DNA from: Methylotuvimicrobium sp. KM2
GTDB taxonomy: Bacteria > Pseudomonadota > Gammaproteobacteria > Methylococcales > Methylomonadaceae
Direction: 5' to 3'
DNA: 64,000 nucleotides
Assembly: GCF_038051925.1 (NCBI RefSeq)
Contig: NZ_CP150634.1
Span: forward strand, 744,001-808,000
The translations under genes and the position numbers were made by a program. The notes under the pieces are model-generated. The model saw nothing but the letters and a program-made list of their open reading frames with translations. It was not told the origin of the DNA and did no database searches. This document shows positions 22,301 through 31,234 of the stretch, one piece after another (within the stretch, counting starts at the first letter, position 1; the number at the start of each line of letters is the position of its first letter).

Positions 22301-22535
22301 ATGTTTTGATCTGCCTTGGCCTCGATCGAAACGTTTAGGGCGAGGTTATAAGCCCCGTCTTGCCAAAGACCGGCGACAGAGTGAAAAGAGCTGACAAAAA
22401 TTGTCACAAAACGCCGTATTCAGAAAGTCTTGCCGAACGGAATTTCAGGTCAGAGCGAATGAATAGCGCCGCTCGCCGAAAAGAGATTCGCCTAATGCAT
22501 TGAAATACAAAGTCCCCGACTCTTATTTTCAAGGT

Positions 22536-22552
22536 TGGCATGGCGAATGCAT
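22536..22552 (+). promoter_or_regulatory. Candidate sigma-54 promoter of the pilin gene
   Basis: TGGCAT-GGCGA-ATGCAT: the GG at 22537-22538 and the GC at 22549-22550 are 12 bp apart, matching the -24/-12 consensus (TGGCAC-N5-TTGCA) at most positions. It lies 53 bp before the ATG, giving a leader of about 40 nt. pilA genes in many gammaproteobacteria are driven by RpoN with PilR. rpoN is in this window; pilS/pilR are not. Confidence 0.8.
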
Positions 22553-22604
22553 TATCTTGACTGAATTCAATTCGAACTTTTCTACCAACACAGGGGTGGT
22601 TACC

Positions 22605-23102
22605 ATGCAAAACTTTAAAACACAAACACAACAAGGTTTTACCTTGATCGAACTGATGATCGTGGTCGCGATCATCGGTATCTTGGCGGCGGTCGCGCTG
22701 CCGGCTTATCAGGATTACACGGTTCGGGCTAAGATGTCTGAAGTTATTTTAGCTGGTTCTACCTGCCGCACTGCAATAACTGAAGTTGTGCAAACTTCTT
22801 CTGTTCTTCCGGCAGCCGCTGATACTTGGGGGTGTGAAGGAACGAATACTTCTAAATACGTTGCTTCCGTCAGTACTGCCGCGACTACAGGCCTGGTCAC
22901 AATTACGACAAGGGGATTCGGTGATGCTGATATTGATGATAAGACGGTGCGTATGAAACCATGTGCCAATAATAATGCAACGACATTTGCTACCTGCGAT
23001 GATGTAAGTGCGAATAGTGTAGTTCAAACTTGGGTGTGTGGCCCAGGTTCCGCAGACCCGGTTCCGGCGAAATACCTCCCAGGTTCATGTAGATCGCTGT
23101 AA
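22605..23102 (+). CDS. pilA: Type IV pilin major subunit
   Basis: Structural pilin, exported and polymerised into type IV pili after cleavage by the prepilin peptidase. The ATG at 22605 gives 165 residues. The leader [11 protein letters not shown] ends in Gly(-1), then Phe(+1) and Glu(+5) in [32 protein letters not shown], an excellent class IVa N-methylation motif and hydrophobic helix. Cysteines occur at about 48, 69 and in a C-terminal region ([23 protein letters not shown]), the last being a likely disulfide loop. Own sigma-54 promoter and terminator. Confidence 0.96.
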   Translation: MQNFKTQTQQGFTLIELMIVVAIIGILAAVALPAYQDYTVRAKMSEVILAGSTCRTAITEVVQTSSVLPAAADTWGCEGTNTSKYVASVSTAATTGLVTITTRGFGDADIDDKTVRMKPCANNNATTFATCDDVSANSVVQTWVCGPGSADPVPAKYLPGSCRSL

Positions 23103-23139
23103 TAAATTAAACATAAGTTATCGAAGGATTGATATTAAG

Positions 23140-23173
23140 ACCCCTGGCCGGAAACTCCGGACAGGGGTTTTTT
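23140..23173 (+). terminator. Rho-independent terminator after the pilin gene
   Basis: ACCCCTGGCCGG (from 23140) pairs with CCGGACAGGGGT, with a short AAACT loop and one mismatch, followed by TTTTTT. Strong intrinsic terminator, 37 nt past the pilin stop. It separates the pilin from the downstream membrane protein, which therefore needs its own promoter or readthrough. Confidence 0.92.
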
Positions 23174-23305
23174 ATATAAAGATGTTTGGAAAATAACAAA
23201 TGTCGCGTTTCCCAGTGTGAAATGCAGCTTGTTGATACCAATATTTTTTAGTTTCGTTATACTAGCCAAACTCTTGATCTTTCTAGCTACCTTTAAAAAG
23301 TTGAC

Positions 23306-25174
23306 ATGCAAAAAAACTTAAACTACTGCTCGCCTTTTGTTCGAGACAACGTAATGTTGCTCTTAACGCTATGCACAGTCTATTTTTTTTACACTTTCGG
23401 GTTTGACGGCATTTTCTTTTTTGACGATCCGGCAACTTTAGATGGTTTGTTTCATGTCAAAGATTGGAGTAGCGCGCTGTTTTATATCGCTAATGGAGGC
23501 GCCGGTCCGCTGGGTCGTCCGGTAGCCTTGGCCAGCTTCTTGATGAATGCTTCCGCCTATCCCGATTCCGCCGGCCCTTTTTTAATCACGAATACTTGGA
23601 TTCATTTGATCAATGTCCTCTTGTTGGCGTCGATTATCCGCCGCTTGCAAAAGCTATGTCCTGATTTGTTCTCTGGCGGCTATGGCTTTGCCCCATTGGC
23701 GGCGGGACTTTGGGGGATATTGCCGATATTGGCGTCGACCTCCATGATGGTCGTGCAGCGCATGACATCGCTCAGCGCGACTTTTGTGCTAATCGGGGTT
23801 TGGGTGTATCTATGGGGGCGCGCACGGCAAACGCAAACTTGGTCTGTTTGGCTGACAATTTTTGGCGTAGGCTTATGTACTGTCCTCGCGATGTTGACCA
23901 AGGAAAACGGTGTGTTGTTGCCGGTGTTTCTGGTTATCATCGAATGGACCTTATTGACCGCCAAGGAACGGAATACGCCGATGTGGCCTCGGAATTATTT
24001 GCAAATGGCTATTGTGTTGCCGAGTGTCGTACTGGGCTTGTATATGCTGTGGATTTTGCCGGGTTCTGTCCATGCCTATGGTAACCGGGCTTTTAGTTTA
24101 AGCGAGCGTTTATTCACGCAGCCGGTCATCTTGTGGGATTATTTGCGACTGGCTTTTTTGCCTAGACCTTTCGCGCTAGGCCCTTTTCATGACGATTACC
24201 GGATTTATCAAGCTTCCGATTGGGAAGCTTGGTTGGCTGGATTGGCATGGCTGGCGGTCTTCGTCGGCGCCCTGATTTGGCGGCGGCGCTATCCTGTCGT
24301 GGCGTTTGCCGTGTTGTGGTATTTGGCGGGGCACTTCATCGAGTCTTCGTGGATTGCGTTGGAGCTGTATTTCGAGCATCGTAATTATTTACCGCTGATA
24401 GGCCCGGTGTTGGCATTGTCCTGGGGCTTTAGTCGCATGCCGCTTTCTAAGGCTTTGAAATACGGTTTAGGCGGATTGTATTTTTGCTTTCTCGCATTTG
24501 TGCTTTGGCAGGTGACATCGATTTGGGGTAACCGCGAACTGGAGCTATGGGCGCGGCAACATCCCGCTTCCCCGCGCGCCGTGCAAACTATGGCGCATTC
24601 TTATGTTTCCGCGGGCCGCTTGAATGAAGCCCAAATGATTTTGGACCAGGCGTTATCGTTAAATCCGGCGTTAAGTAGTGTCGCCATGCAAGGTTTAAGA
24701 TTGCGATGTATGCGCGGCGATGCCGAAGGGGTGGCGTCGCATTTGGCGATGATGCGGACGGCATTGGCAAACAGTCATTTTAGTTATTTGGCTTTATTTT
24801 CATTGGATGCCATTCGCAAGCTTCATGAACAGGGCGCTTGCCCTTTTTTACGAACAGAAGATTTGCAACAAATCAGCGAGCAGTTGTTAGCGAATCCCAA
24901 ATTTTCCAGAGCCCGCACTCAAGCAGCATTATGGTTACTTCAAGCGCGTTTATTTTTGTATGATCAACAAAATGATTTGGCTATTGAGCGGTTACAAAAG
25001 GCCTTTCATAGATCCCCCGATCAAGAAGTGTTGATATTGTTATATACGCAACTGCTTCAGCAAGGACGGAACGCCGACGCTCGTGAATTATTGCATCTAG
25101 CCATCGACAAGGCCCCTAAAAATCCAATACTCAGACAGCAATGGATTGCTGTTGTTGAGCAATTAAAATCTTAG
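23306..25174 (+). CDS. GT-C-like membrane protein with C-terminal TPRs, possible pilin glycosyltransferase
   Basis: 622 residues. The first about 410 hold some ten hydrophobic helices; an Asp-Asp pair in the first large loop (GIFFFDDPATLDGL, about 38-51) and LGRPVALASFLMN resemble GT-C fold lipid-dependent glycosyltransferases and the TMTC-type TPR proteins. From about 420 on the protein is soluble and TPR-like (ARQHPASPRAVQTMAHSYV, GRLNEAQMILDQALSLNP). Position directly after pilA suggests that it modifies pilin, as pilin-linked glycosyltransferases (TfpO/TfpW type) do; that link is an inference. Confidence 0.65.
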   Translation: MQKNLNYCSPFVRDNVMLLLTLCTVYFFYTFGFDGIFFFDDPATLDGLFHVKDWSSALFYIANGGAGPLGRPVALASFLMNASAYPDSAGPFLITNTWIHLINVLLLASIIRRLQKLCPDLFSGGYGFAPLAAGLWGILPILASTSMMVVQRMTSLSATFVLIGVWVYLWGRARQTQTWSVWLTIFGVGLCTVLAMLTKENGVLLPVFLVIIEWTLLTAKERNTPMWPRNYLQMAIVLPSVVLGLYMLWILPGSVHAYGNRAFSLSERLFTQPVILWDYLRLAFLPRPFALGPFHDDYRIYQASDWEAWLAGLAWLAVFVGALIWRRRYPVVAFAVLWYLAGHFIESSWIALELYFEHRNYLPLIGPVLALSWGFSRMPLSKALKYGLGGLYFCFLAFVLWQVTSIWGNRELELWARQHPASPRAVQTMAHSYVSAGRLNEAQMILDQALSLNPALSSVAMQGLRLRCMRGDAEGVASHLAMMRTALANSHFSYLALFSLDAIRKLHEQGACPFLRTEDLQQISEQLLANPKFSRARTQAALWLLQARLFLYDQQNDLAIERLQKAFHRSPDQEVLILLYTQLLQQGRNADARELLHLAIDKAPKNPILRQQWIAVVEQLKS

Positions 25175-25199
25175 GATTTCGTGGCAAATAATTTTCTGT

Positions 25200-25320
25200 G
25201 GCTAGTAGCTAGTAGCCCGTATGCAGCGTAGCGGAATACGGGAATGGCGTGGCTCCGAACTTCCCGGATTGCGCTGCGCTCCATCCGGGCTACGCTGCTA
25301 AATAACAGGGGTCAGGTACA
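25200..25320. repeat. R3 palindromic element
   Basis: R3 copy at 25213-25298 (AGCCCGTATGCAGCGTAGC to ATCCGGGCTACGCTG). It follows CTTAGGATTTCGTGGCAAATAA at about 25172, which resembles the terminal repeat of the element at 34450-34637, and is followed by a GGGGTCAGGT fragment. The rest of 25320-25516 shows nothing recognisable. Confidence 0.75.
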
Positions 25321-25516
25321 CATAATTTATGATTCCCATAATTGCCTTTTATGTTAAATCAGCCAAGAGGCTAGAAGTATTTAATGGCGGCACTCGGAGC
25401 AGAGTAAGAGCGTTCCGATAGCTATGGTCGGCACAAGCGCAGCAAGCAGACGATGGAGTTAGGCGAGTATTTTGTCTTAATATGTAATGCTTAGTGTGAT
25501 ACTATGAGCTCGCTAA

Positions 25517-25906
25517 ATGGAGTGCTTTGGTTTGAGAGTTTTTAAAAATACCTGGTTTGAGCGGTTTGCCCGCAAAGAAAAAATCTCAGCCGAAGCACTT
25601 TGGGGTGCGGTGGAGCGTGCCGAACAAGGTCAGATCGATGCCGATCTGGGTGGTGGCGTAATCAAGCAGCAGATTGCACGTCCAGGTGGCGGCAAGTCTA
25701 AGGGATACCGCAGCATTGTGTTGTACCGCAAGGAGGACAAAGCTTTCTTCGTTTTTGGATTCCCGAAGGGCGAGCTGGGTAACATCCGCGAGGATGAAGA
25801 AATCCAGTTCAAGAAGATGGCTAAGCAGGTTCTTGCACTCACCGATGAGCATTTGCAACGGCTCATCGAAAACGGTCAGTTTGAGGAGGTCGTGAAAGAT
25901 GCCTAA
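25517..25906 (+). CDS. RelE/HigB-like toxin of a type II toxin-antitoxin pair
   Basis: 129 residues from the ATG; a TTG at 25532 with GGAG 9 nt upstream may be the true start. Sequence features VFKNTWFERFARKEKIS, GKSKGYRSIVLYRKEDKAFFVFGFPKGE and FKKMAKQVLALTDE fit the RelE-like family PF06296, in which the toxin gene precedes its antitoxin. It overlaps the downstream XRE antitoxin gene by 8 nt. Likely a translation-dependent mRNA interferase, by family only. Confidence 0.85.
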   Translation: MECFGLRVFKNTWFERFARKEKISAEALWGAVERAEQGQIDADLGGGVIKQQIARPGGGKSKGYRSIVLYRKEDKAFFVFGFPKGELGNIREDEEIQFKKMAKQVLALTDEHLQRLIENGQFEEVVKDA

Positions 25907-26216
25907 GAAATACCGCAGCGATGCCTTTGCCGCCATCCATGAGACGATGGAGGCTTTGCACGAAATTGGCGCCGTCGATAAGCAGACGATGCGTGAATTT
26001 GATGAGGCGTGTCTGACGCCGATTCATGTACTGACACCGGAAGAGATCAAGGAGATCCGTTTGCGTGAGCACATCTCGCAGCCGGTGTTTGCACGCTACC
26101 TCAATGTTTCCAAGAATCTTGTTTCTGACTGGGAGCGTGGTGTAAAAAAGCCTGGTGGACCGGCTTTGCGGCTGCTCACCGTTATCCAGAAAAAAGGGCT
26201 GATGGCGATTGCGTGA
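25899..26216 (+). CDS. HigA-like XRE antitoxin
   Basis: 105 residues. The C-terminal half holds a helix-turn-helix, SQPVFARYLNVSKNLVSDWERGVKKPGGPALRLL (about 62-95), of the XRE/Cro type also found in HigA/MqsA antitoxins. Overlaps the toxin gene, so the pair is co-translated. Expected to neutralise the toxin and to repress the operon; the operator was not identified. Confidence 0.88.
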   Translation: MPKKYRSDAFAAIHETMEALHEIGAVDKQTMREFDEACLTPIHVLTPEEIKEIRLREHISQPVFARYLNVSKNLVSDWERGVKKPGGPALRLLTVIQKKGLMAIA

Positions 26217-26332
26217 TCACGTTAACCGCGTACCGCGTAGAGCGATATTGGGGTCAGTCCTTGAGGTATCCCCGCGAAATAGCGAAGTGAAACAATTTGC
26301 TATGGCTGAAAATTGATAGATATATTGATTTT

Positions 26333-26535
26333 TTCATCGTTCCTACGCTCTGCGTGGGAATGCATCCCGGGACGCTCTGCGTCCCCAGAGGTCGATAATC
26401 CCGACAAGAGCAACGATACATTCTCTACAGTTTCTTAATCCGATTGCCCACAGCAGTCGACGCAGAGCGTCTAAAGCGGCATTCCCACGCAGAGCATGGG
26501 AACGAGCGTTTTGTGGGGATACATCAGGGTCAGGC
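26333..26535. repeat. R6 repeat element
   Basis: Nearly identical to 14033-14197. Hairpins TACGCTCTGCGTGGGAATG and GGGACGCTCTGCGTCCC are clear, and GACGCAGAGCGTC follows. Inverted relatives are at 60115-60250 and 63836-63930. The flank before it (ATAGATATATTGATTTTTTC) is shared with those copies. 26536-26809 contains a GTCAGGCCTTGAATTTGAC fragment and no gene. Confidence 0.8.
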
Positions 26536-26809
26536 CTTGAATTTGACACTAAAATGTAGAGAAGGGGGGGTAGATCTTAGTAATTAAACATTTTTCAGAG
26601 AAGAAAAAGAGCTTTTAGGTCTTTTAATAGGTACTGGTTTCGTTTTATGTATAAGGGAGCGCAGACCTGGGTGCGATAAGCGCGGCCGGAAGCGCTTATC
26701 TATCTGCCTCGTTCGCGACGAGGTAGTCGCACCTACAAACTGCCCATCCCGCTGATGAATAACTTGGCTGTTTTGCTTTAGCTGAAGCAGTTCCGCTAAT
26801 CAGGATAGA

Positions 26810-27091
26810 TTAAGTTACCGCTTGAATCCTAATATTCAGTGCCTTGATAATTCGGTTAATGGTGCTCCATTTCGGTTGCGTTTTCCCGGATAGCGTTTTA
26901 TATAAACTTTCCCGATTCAGCCCTGTTTTTTCAGCCAAATCCGCTATGCCGCGCGCTTTAGCCAAATACCCTAACGCAATCCCCAAAACGCGCGGATCGT
27001 CATCCATAAGTGCTTGAGTTAAATACTCGGTAATCTCCTCGTCACTTTGCAAATAATCAAACGGATTATAAAGCTGGATTTCAGTTTTCAT
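26810..27091 (-). CDS. HigA-family addiction module antidote protein
   Basis: 93 residues. N-terminal FDYLQSDEEITEYLTQALMDDDPRVLGIALGYLAKARG and a helix-turn-helix IADLAEKTGLNRESLYKTLSGKTQPKWSTINRI (split at about 52-84) are typical of the putative addiction-module antidote family. It begins 9 nt after the toxin gene in the same direction, with AGGAG before the ATG. Confidence 0.9.
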   Translation of the reverse strand: MKTEIQLYNPFDYLQSDEEITEYLTQALMDDDPRVLGIALGYLAKARGIADLAEKTGLNRESLYKTLSGKTQPKWSTINRIIKALNIRIQAVT

Positions 27092-27100
27092 TACAAACTC

Positions 27101-27394
27101 CTAAAGCTGGTTACGAAGATTTTTTGCCTTTTCAATATCCCGTTGTTGCGACGACTTATTGCCACCGCATAACAGCAAAATAATTTCGGCGTCACGAATC
27201 GTAAAATACACGCGATAGCCTTTCCCCGCAAAAACACGCATCTCGATCACGCCGTCACCAACTGCCTTAACGTCGCCAAACAACCCAATTTTAGCGCGGT
27301 TAATGCGCTGCAAAATAGCTAAAGCGGCCTTACGATCAGTGAGATTTTTAAGCCACTTGTCAAAGTTGGAGGTAGTCTGTATTTCGTAATTCAT
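27101..27394 (-). CDS. RelE/HigB-type killer toxin
   Basis: 97 residues, with the family signatures FDKWLKNLTDRKAALAILQRINRAKIGLFGD, GVIEMRVFAGKGYRVYFT and ILLLCGGNKSSQQRDIEKAK. This is the addiction module killer family close to HigB-2/RelE, a probable mRNA interferase. Toxin precedes antitoxin. The pair is opposite in direction to the HigBA pair at 25.5 kb. Confidence 0.9.
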   Translation of the reverse strand: MNYEIQTTSNFDKWLKNLTDRKAALAILQRINRAKIGLFGDVKAVGDGVIEMRVFAGKGYRVYFTIRDAEIILLLCGGNKSSQQRDIEKAKNLRNQL

Positions 27395-27429
27395 AGGCTT
27401 ACAGTAGCCTATAGACTACAATATGACAA

Positions 27430-27620
27430 GCCGCAGATTCCGGGGTCAGATTCCGGGGTCAGGCCTTACATTTGACATATCTTGTTCCCAATCCCTAGCT
27501 TCAGCAAGGCGCGGTTTGTAACCCCGTCATAATCGCTTCGACCGCGGCCAAAGCAAGCCGATATGTTTGATGCAAACCGAAACGTTGGGGACGGGTTAAA
27601 TAACCCGTCCCGCTGGGAAG
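27430..27620. repeat. R4 hairpin element and GGGGTCAG fragments
   Basis: Two CCGGGGTCAG fragments at about 27438-27470, then an R4 copy (about 27536-27616) ending in the perfect hairpin GGGACGGGTTAAATAACCCG. A near-identical R4 copy is at 28336-28431 and an inverted one at 32980-33070. No gene between the toxin and the Uma2 gene. Confidence 0.75.
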
Positions 27621-27731
27621 CCCGCAAGTGACCCAGCCCAATGCCGAGTCATGCCGTTATGCTATACTGCCAACGATCGATCAGTTAGACGCCAATTGAT
27701 TGAGTCGATTGGAAATGTGAGGCATACATAC

Positions 27732-28286
27732 ATGGCAAATCCCGCGCTTAAATTACCCAGTTATGACGATATTCTGGCTTTGCCCGAAAATGTGATCGGC
27801 GAGATCATCAATGGACGTCTGGAGGTGCAGCCGAGGCCCGCGCCGAAGCATGCTTTGACCAGTTCGGCGTTGGGTGGTGAATTGTTTAGACCTTTTCAAA
27901 GAGGGGGTAGTCCGGGCGGCTGGTGGATTCTAGACGAGCCGGAGTTGCATGTCGGGGGCCATGTTTTGGTGCCGGATCTCGCGGGATGGCGTAAACAACG
28001 AATGCCGCAACTGCCTGAGACGGCTTGGTTTGAAATCGTGCCCGATTGGGTCTGCGAGGTTTTAGCGCCAGCAACCGCCAAAATCGATCGCAGCGAGAAA
28101 ATGCCGATTTATGCCAGTCTGGGCGTATTTTATTGTTGGTTGATCGATCCGATATTGCATACGCTCGAAACGTATCGCTTACAAGAAGGCCATTGGTTGT
28201 TGCAGCAGAGTTTAAAGGATGACGATCAAGTCAGCGCCGATCCATTTGCCGAGCATTCATTTAGTTTGAGTCATTTGTGGGAATAA
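27732..28286 (+). CDS. Uma2-family (DUF820) endonuclease-like protein
   Basis: 184 residues from ATG 27732. Features are YDDILALPENVIGEIINGRLEVQPRPAPKH, VLVPDLAGWRKQRMP and PDWVCEVLAPATAKIDRSEKMPIYASLGVFYCWLIDP, typical of the Uma2/DUF820 family with a PD-(D/E)xK-like core (Asp in PDLAGW, Glu in CEVLAP). The family is multicopy in methanotrophs and cyanobacteria and its cellular role is unknown. Stand-alone gene with repeats on both sides. Confidence 0.88.
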   Translation: MANPALKLPSYDDILALPENVIGEIINGRLEVQPRPAPKHALTSSALGGELFRPFQRGGSPGGWWILDEPELHVGGHVLVPDLAGWRKQRMPQLPETAWFEIVPDWVCEVLAPATAKIDRSEKMPIYASLGVFYCWLIDPILHTLETYRLQEGHWLLQQSLKDDDQVSADPFAEHSFSLSHLWE

Positions 28287-28335
28287 GTAAAAAATCGGTA
28301 ATACCGGTGAATTTCTTGACAGGACGGGGGTGTGA

Positions 28336-28680
28336 GCTTGCCCTAAACGTTTCGCCCGTGGTCAAAGCAAGCCGATTTGTTTGAGCCAAGCCGAAACGTT
28401 GGGGACGGGTTAAATAACCCGTCCCGCAAAGGCTAAATTGTTGTGTTGTCCGGAATGGCTATTGGTGTTTGAGCGTTACTGGCTTCGAAAGTCGCGACGA
28501 AGGCGTCGCTCCCACAGAGAGCGGCGGACGCTCTGTGGGAGCGATCCCCTGATCGTCCCTCGCCTAGCGTTAGGTGAGGGAAGGCCGAGAGTGTTAAGTG
28601 ACAATAAATGATATCGAGGTCTCATTGGCTAAGATTGCAAAAGGGTAATTTTTGACTTATGTATAACGATGAGCGCTGGA
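28336..28680. repeat. R4 copy followed by a partial R2 element
   Basis: R4 copy 28336-28431 with GGGACGGGTTAAATAACCCG. Then a block with hairpin ACGCTCTGTGGGAGCGATCC and the R2 core CCTCGCCTAGCGTTAGGTGAGG, ending at the R2 right end ATGTATAACGATGAGCG (about 28660-28677). No gene in 28287-28714. Confidence 0.75.
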
Positions 28681-28714
28681 GCGTGAGAACGATTAATACT
28701 AACGGTGATTTGGT

Positions 28715-29620
28715 ATGGATAAGTTGAGCATAAATGCCCAGGCAGGAAGGGAAGGGCGGGCCAATTTTCTCAGTGTCGTTTTACCGGCCAAGAACGAAGC
28801 GCAAAATATTGCAGTGGTATTAAGGCGATTGAAGCACTTATTGCCCGATGCCGAGATTATCGTTGTCAACGACGGTTCTACCGATAATACCGCTAAGTTG
28901 GCGGCCAAAGCCGGCGCCAAGGTAATCAGCCATCCTTACAGTCAAGGCAATGGCGCGTCGATTAAAACCGGAGCCAGAAACGCCGGCGGCGATATCTTGG
29001 TATTCATGGATGCGGACGGTCAGCATGATCCGGAAGATATCCCCGCTTTACTGGCTAAGCTCGATGCCGGTTACGACATGGCGGTCGGTGCGCGACATGC
29101 AAGAACGCATGCGTCGTGGCTGCGGCGTTTCGCGAACGGGTTTTATAACAAGTTGGCGTCGATCATGACAGGGTATCGGATTGAAGATTTGACCTCGGGC
29201 TTTCGTGCGGTCAAAGCCGATAAGTTTCGCCGGTTTCTCTATTTGCTTCCGAACGGCTTTTCCTATCCGACCACCAGCACGATGGCTTTTTTCCGATCCG
29301 GTTTTCCGGTGGCCTATGTGCCGATTCATGCCGGCAAGCGCGAAGGCAGAAGTCATATCAAATTATTGCGGGACGGCATTCGGTTTTTTGTCATTATCAT
29401 GAAAATCGGCGCGCTGTTTTCGCCGATGCGTTTGTTTTTGCCGTTAAGTTTCTTGGTGTTTATGACGGGAGCGTCCTATTACGCTTACACATTTATAACC
29501 AGCGGTCGGTTTACCAATATGAGCGCGGTATTGTTTTTGGCTTCGTTGTTCATTTTTTTGATTGGAATTTTGTCCGAGCAGGTCTCTTCGTTGCATTACC
29601 GCCATGCGGAAAAGGATTGA
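28715..29620 (+). CDS. Family 2 glycosyltransferase, polyprenyl-phosphate sugar transferase-like
   Basis: 301 residues. GT-A fold: VVLPAKNEAQNIAVVLRRL, VNDGSTDNTAKLA, and the metal-binding FMDADGQHDPEDIPALL (about 92-108). Two hydrophobic helices at the C-terminus (FLPLSFLVFMTGASYYAYTF, AVLFLASLFIFLIGILS). This layout matches dolichol/undecaprenyl-phosphate mannose or glucose transferases. Start of the polysaccharide region; likely donates a lipid-linked sugar, an inference. Confidence 0.88.
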   Translation: MDKLSINAQAGREGRANFLSVVLPAKNEAQNIAVVLRRLKHLLPDAEIIVVNDGSTDNTAKLAAKAGAKVISHPYSQGNGASIKTGARNAGGDILVFMDADGQHDPEDIPALLAKLDAGYDMAVGARHARTHASWLRRFANGFYNKLASIMTGYRIEDLTSGFRAVKADKFRRFLYLLPNGFSYPTTSTMAFFRSGFPVAYVPIHAGKREGRSHIKLLRDGIRFFVIIMKIGALFSPMRLFLPLSFLVFMTGASYYAYTFITSGRFTNMSAVLFLASLFIFLIGILSEQVSSLHYRHAEKD

Positions 29621-29689
29621 GGCACAAATTGCATGCAAGCCGTGTACTTCAATTCGCTATCCAGCACCTCCTCGTTCCCACGTTCCAGC

Positions 29690-29943
29690 ACTCATCGTTA
29701 TACATAAATTGTAGGGTACGCTGCGCGTACCAAAGCCGTGCCCTGGCGGTTCGGTTGGTGCATGAACATCTCGGGGTTACCACGGTACGCACAGCGTACC
29801 CTACGCGGATCGCCTAGCGCTAGACTCTCACCTAGCGTTAGGTGAGGGATAGCCGAGTGTATTAAGTGACAATAAATGGTATCGAGGTCTCATTGGCTAA
29901 AATTGCAAAAGGGTAATTTTTGACTTATGTATAACGATGAGCG
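29690..29943. mobile_element. Complete R2 inverted-repeat element (MITE-like)
   Basis: About 255 bp with terminal inverted repeats CTCATCGTTATACATAA and TTATGTATAACGATGAG. It is flanked by a direct repeat CGTTCCAGC on both sides (before position 29687 and after 29940), which looks like a 9-bp target duplication inside an R1-type sequence. Internal hairpins include GGGTACGCTGCGCGTACC and CTCACCTAGCGTTAGGTGAG. No coding capacity. Confidence 0.7.
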
Positions 29944-31234
29944 TTCCAGCGTGGGAATGCATATTGATCTTGTTTCGGCAACCAAGGTACGAGATCCCTC
30001 GGAGGACTGTGGGAATCGGAATAAACTGAAGGTGTTGTGGTTAACGTCGAGTTATCCGCGTTTTGCCGACGACAGTGCGTCGATATTCCTGCGCGGCCTG
30101 GCGCAAGCGATTACCCGGCAAGGTTTCGAGCTGCACATTGTTTCGCCCGATGACGCGAATGTCGATTCCAAGTTTGACGAACCTAAGATAACGCATTATC
30201 GGTTTCGCTATTTCTTTCCTAAATTCGGGCAGCAATTGGCCTATGGAGCCGGCATCTTGCCTAATTTGCGCGCTCGGCCTTATTTGTTGTTACAAGTCCC
30301 TTTCTTTGTCGCCTCGGCATTTTTTAAGACCTGGCGCGTGATAAGGCATAACAAACCGGATTTACTACACGCACATTGGCTGATTCCGCAAGGCTTTATT
30401 GCCGTGGCGCTGGGCCGGTTTTGCCGCATACCGGTAATCGTTACCGCTCATGGCGGCGATGCGTTTGCCTTGCAAGGCTCGGCTTTGAGCCAACTGAAGC
30501 GATGGACCGTCAAACATTGCTCGGCCTGGACCAGCAATACCCGGGCCACGGCTAATACGCTCGGCAAGGATGGCAAAGCGCCGGTGATCATTCCGATGGG
30601 TATCGATTACCCGGCTTTCAATTCCGGAAATTCTTGGCTGCATCGAGCGGCGTTAAATTCCGATACCTTGGTGTTGCTGTTCGTGGGCCGGTTGGTTGAA
30701 AAAAAAGGTGTGGCCGATTTAATTCGCGCAGTGCACTTGTTGCCGGACGATTTAAAACATAAAACTGAGCTTTGGATAATCGGCGACGGTACGCAAAGAA
30801 ATTCGCTGGAATCTCTAGTACGCCGTTTAGGTCTTTTCGAGCGGGTAAAGTTTTATGGCCGTATCCCAAATCAACACTTGGCGGATTATTACGCTGCCGC
30901 CGATATATTCATCGCGCCGTCTGTCGTCGACAGCAAAGGAGACACAGAAGGGCAGGGCGTGATTTTATTGGAGGCGATGGCGAGTGGAACGGCAGTAATC
31001 AGCACCAAAACCGGCGGTATCGGCGAGGTGGTAAGGCATCGCGAAACCGGGTTGTTGGCCTCGCCCGGTAAGCCGGCAGAACTTAAAGAAGCAATCGAGC
31101 TATTACTTATGAATCCCGAGTTGCGTCAGACTTTGGCAGAAGCTGGGCAAAGCCGGGCGCAACAGTACGATTGGTCCGTTATTGGCGCACGTTTTTCCGC
31201 GCTGTATCGGCAATTGACCGGCAGTCTCCGATAA
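29927..31234 (+). CDS. Family 4 glycosyltransferase with a repeat-derived N-terminus
   Basis: 435 residues as an open frame. GT-B fold with LKVLWLTSSYPRFADDSASIFLRGLAQA at the start of real homology (about residue 34), ITAHGGDAFALQG, and the C-terminal domain LLFVGRLVEKKGVADLIRAV, with EGQGVILLEAMASGTAVISTKTGGIGEVV. The first about 33 codons (MYNDERSSVGMHID...) come from the R2 end and an R1 element. The natural ATG expected near 30026 reads CTG, with GTG at 30032. So the start is unclear: 29927, 29957 or a non-ATG codon near 30026. Confidence 0.85.
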   Translation: MYNDERSSVGMHIDLVSATKVRDPSEDCGNRNKLKVLWLTSSYPRFADDSASIFLRGLAQAITRQGFELHIVSPDDANVDSKFDEPKITHYRFRYFFPKFGQQLAYGAGILPNLRARPYLLLQVPFFVASAFFKTWRVIRHNKPDLLHAHWLIPQGFIAVALGRFCRIPVIVTAHGGDAFALQGSALSQLKRWTVKHCSAWTSNTRATANTLGKDGKAPVIIPMGIDYPAFNSGNSWLHRAALNSDTLVLLFVGRLVEKKGVADLIRAVHLLPDDLKHKTELWIIGDGTQRNSLESLVRRLGLFERVKFYGRIPNQHLADYYAAADIFIAPSVVDSKGDTEGQGVILLEAMASGTAVISTKTGGIGEVVRHRETGLLASPGKPAELKEAIELLLMNPELRQTLAEAGQSRAQQYDWSVIGARFSALYRQLTGSLR

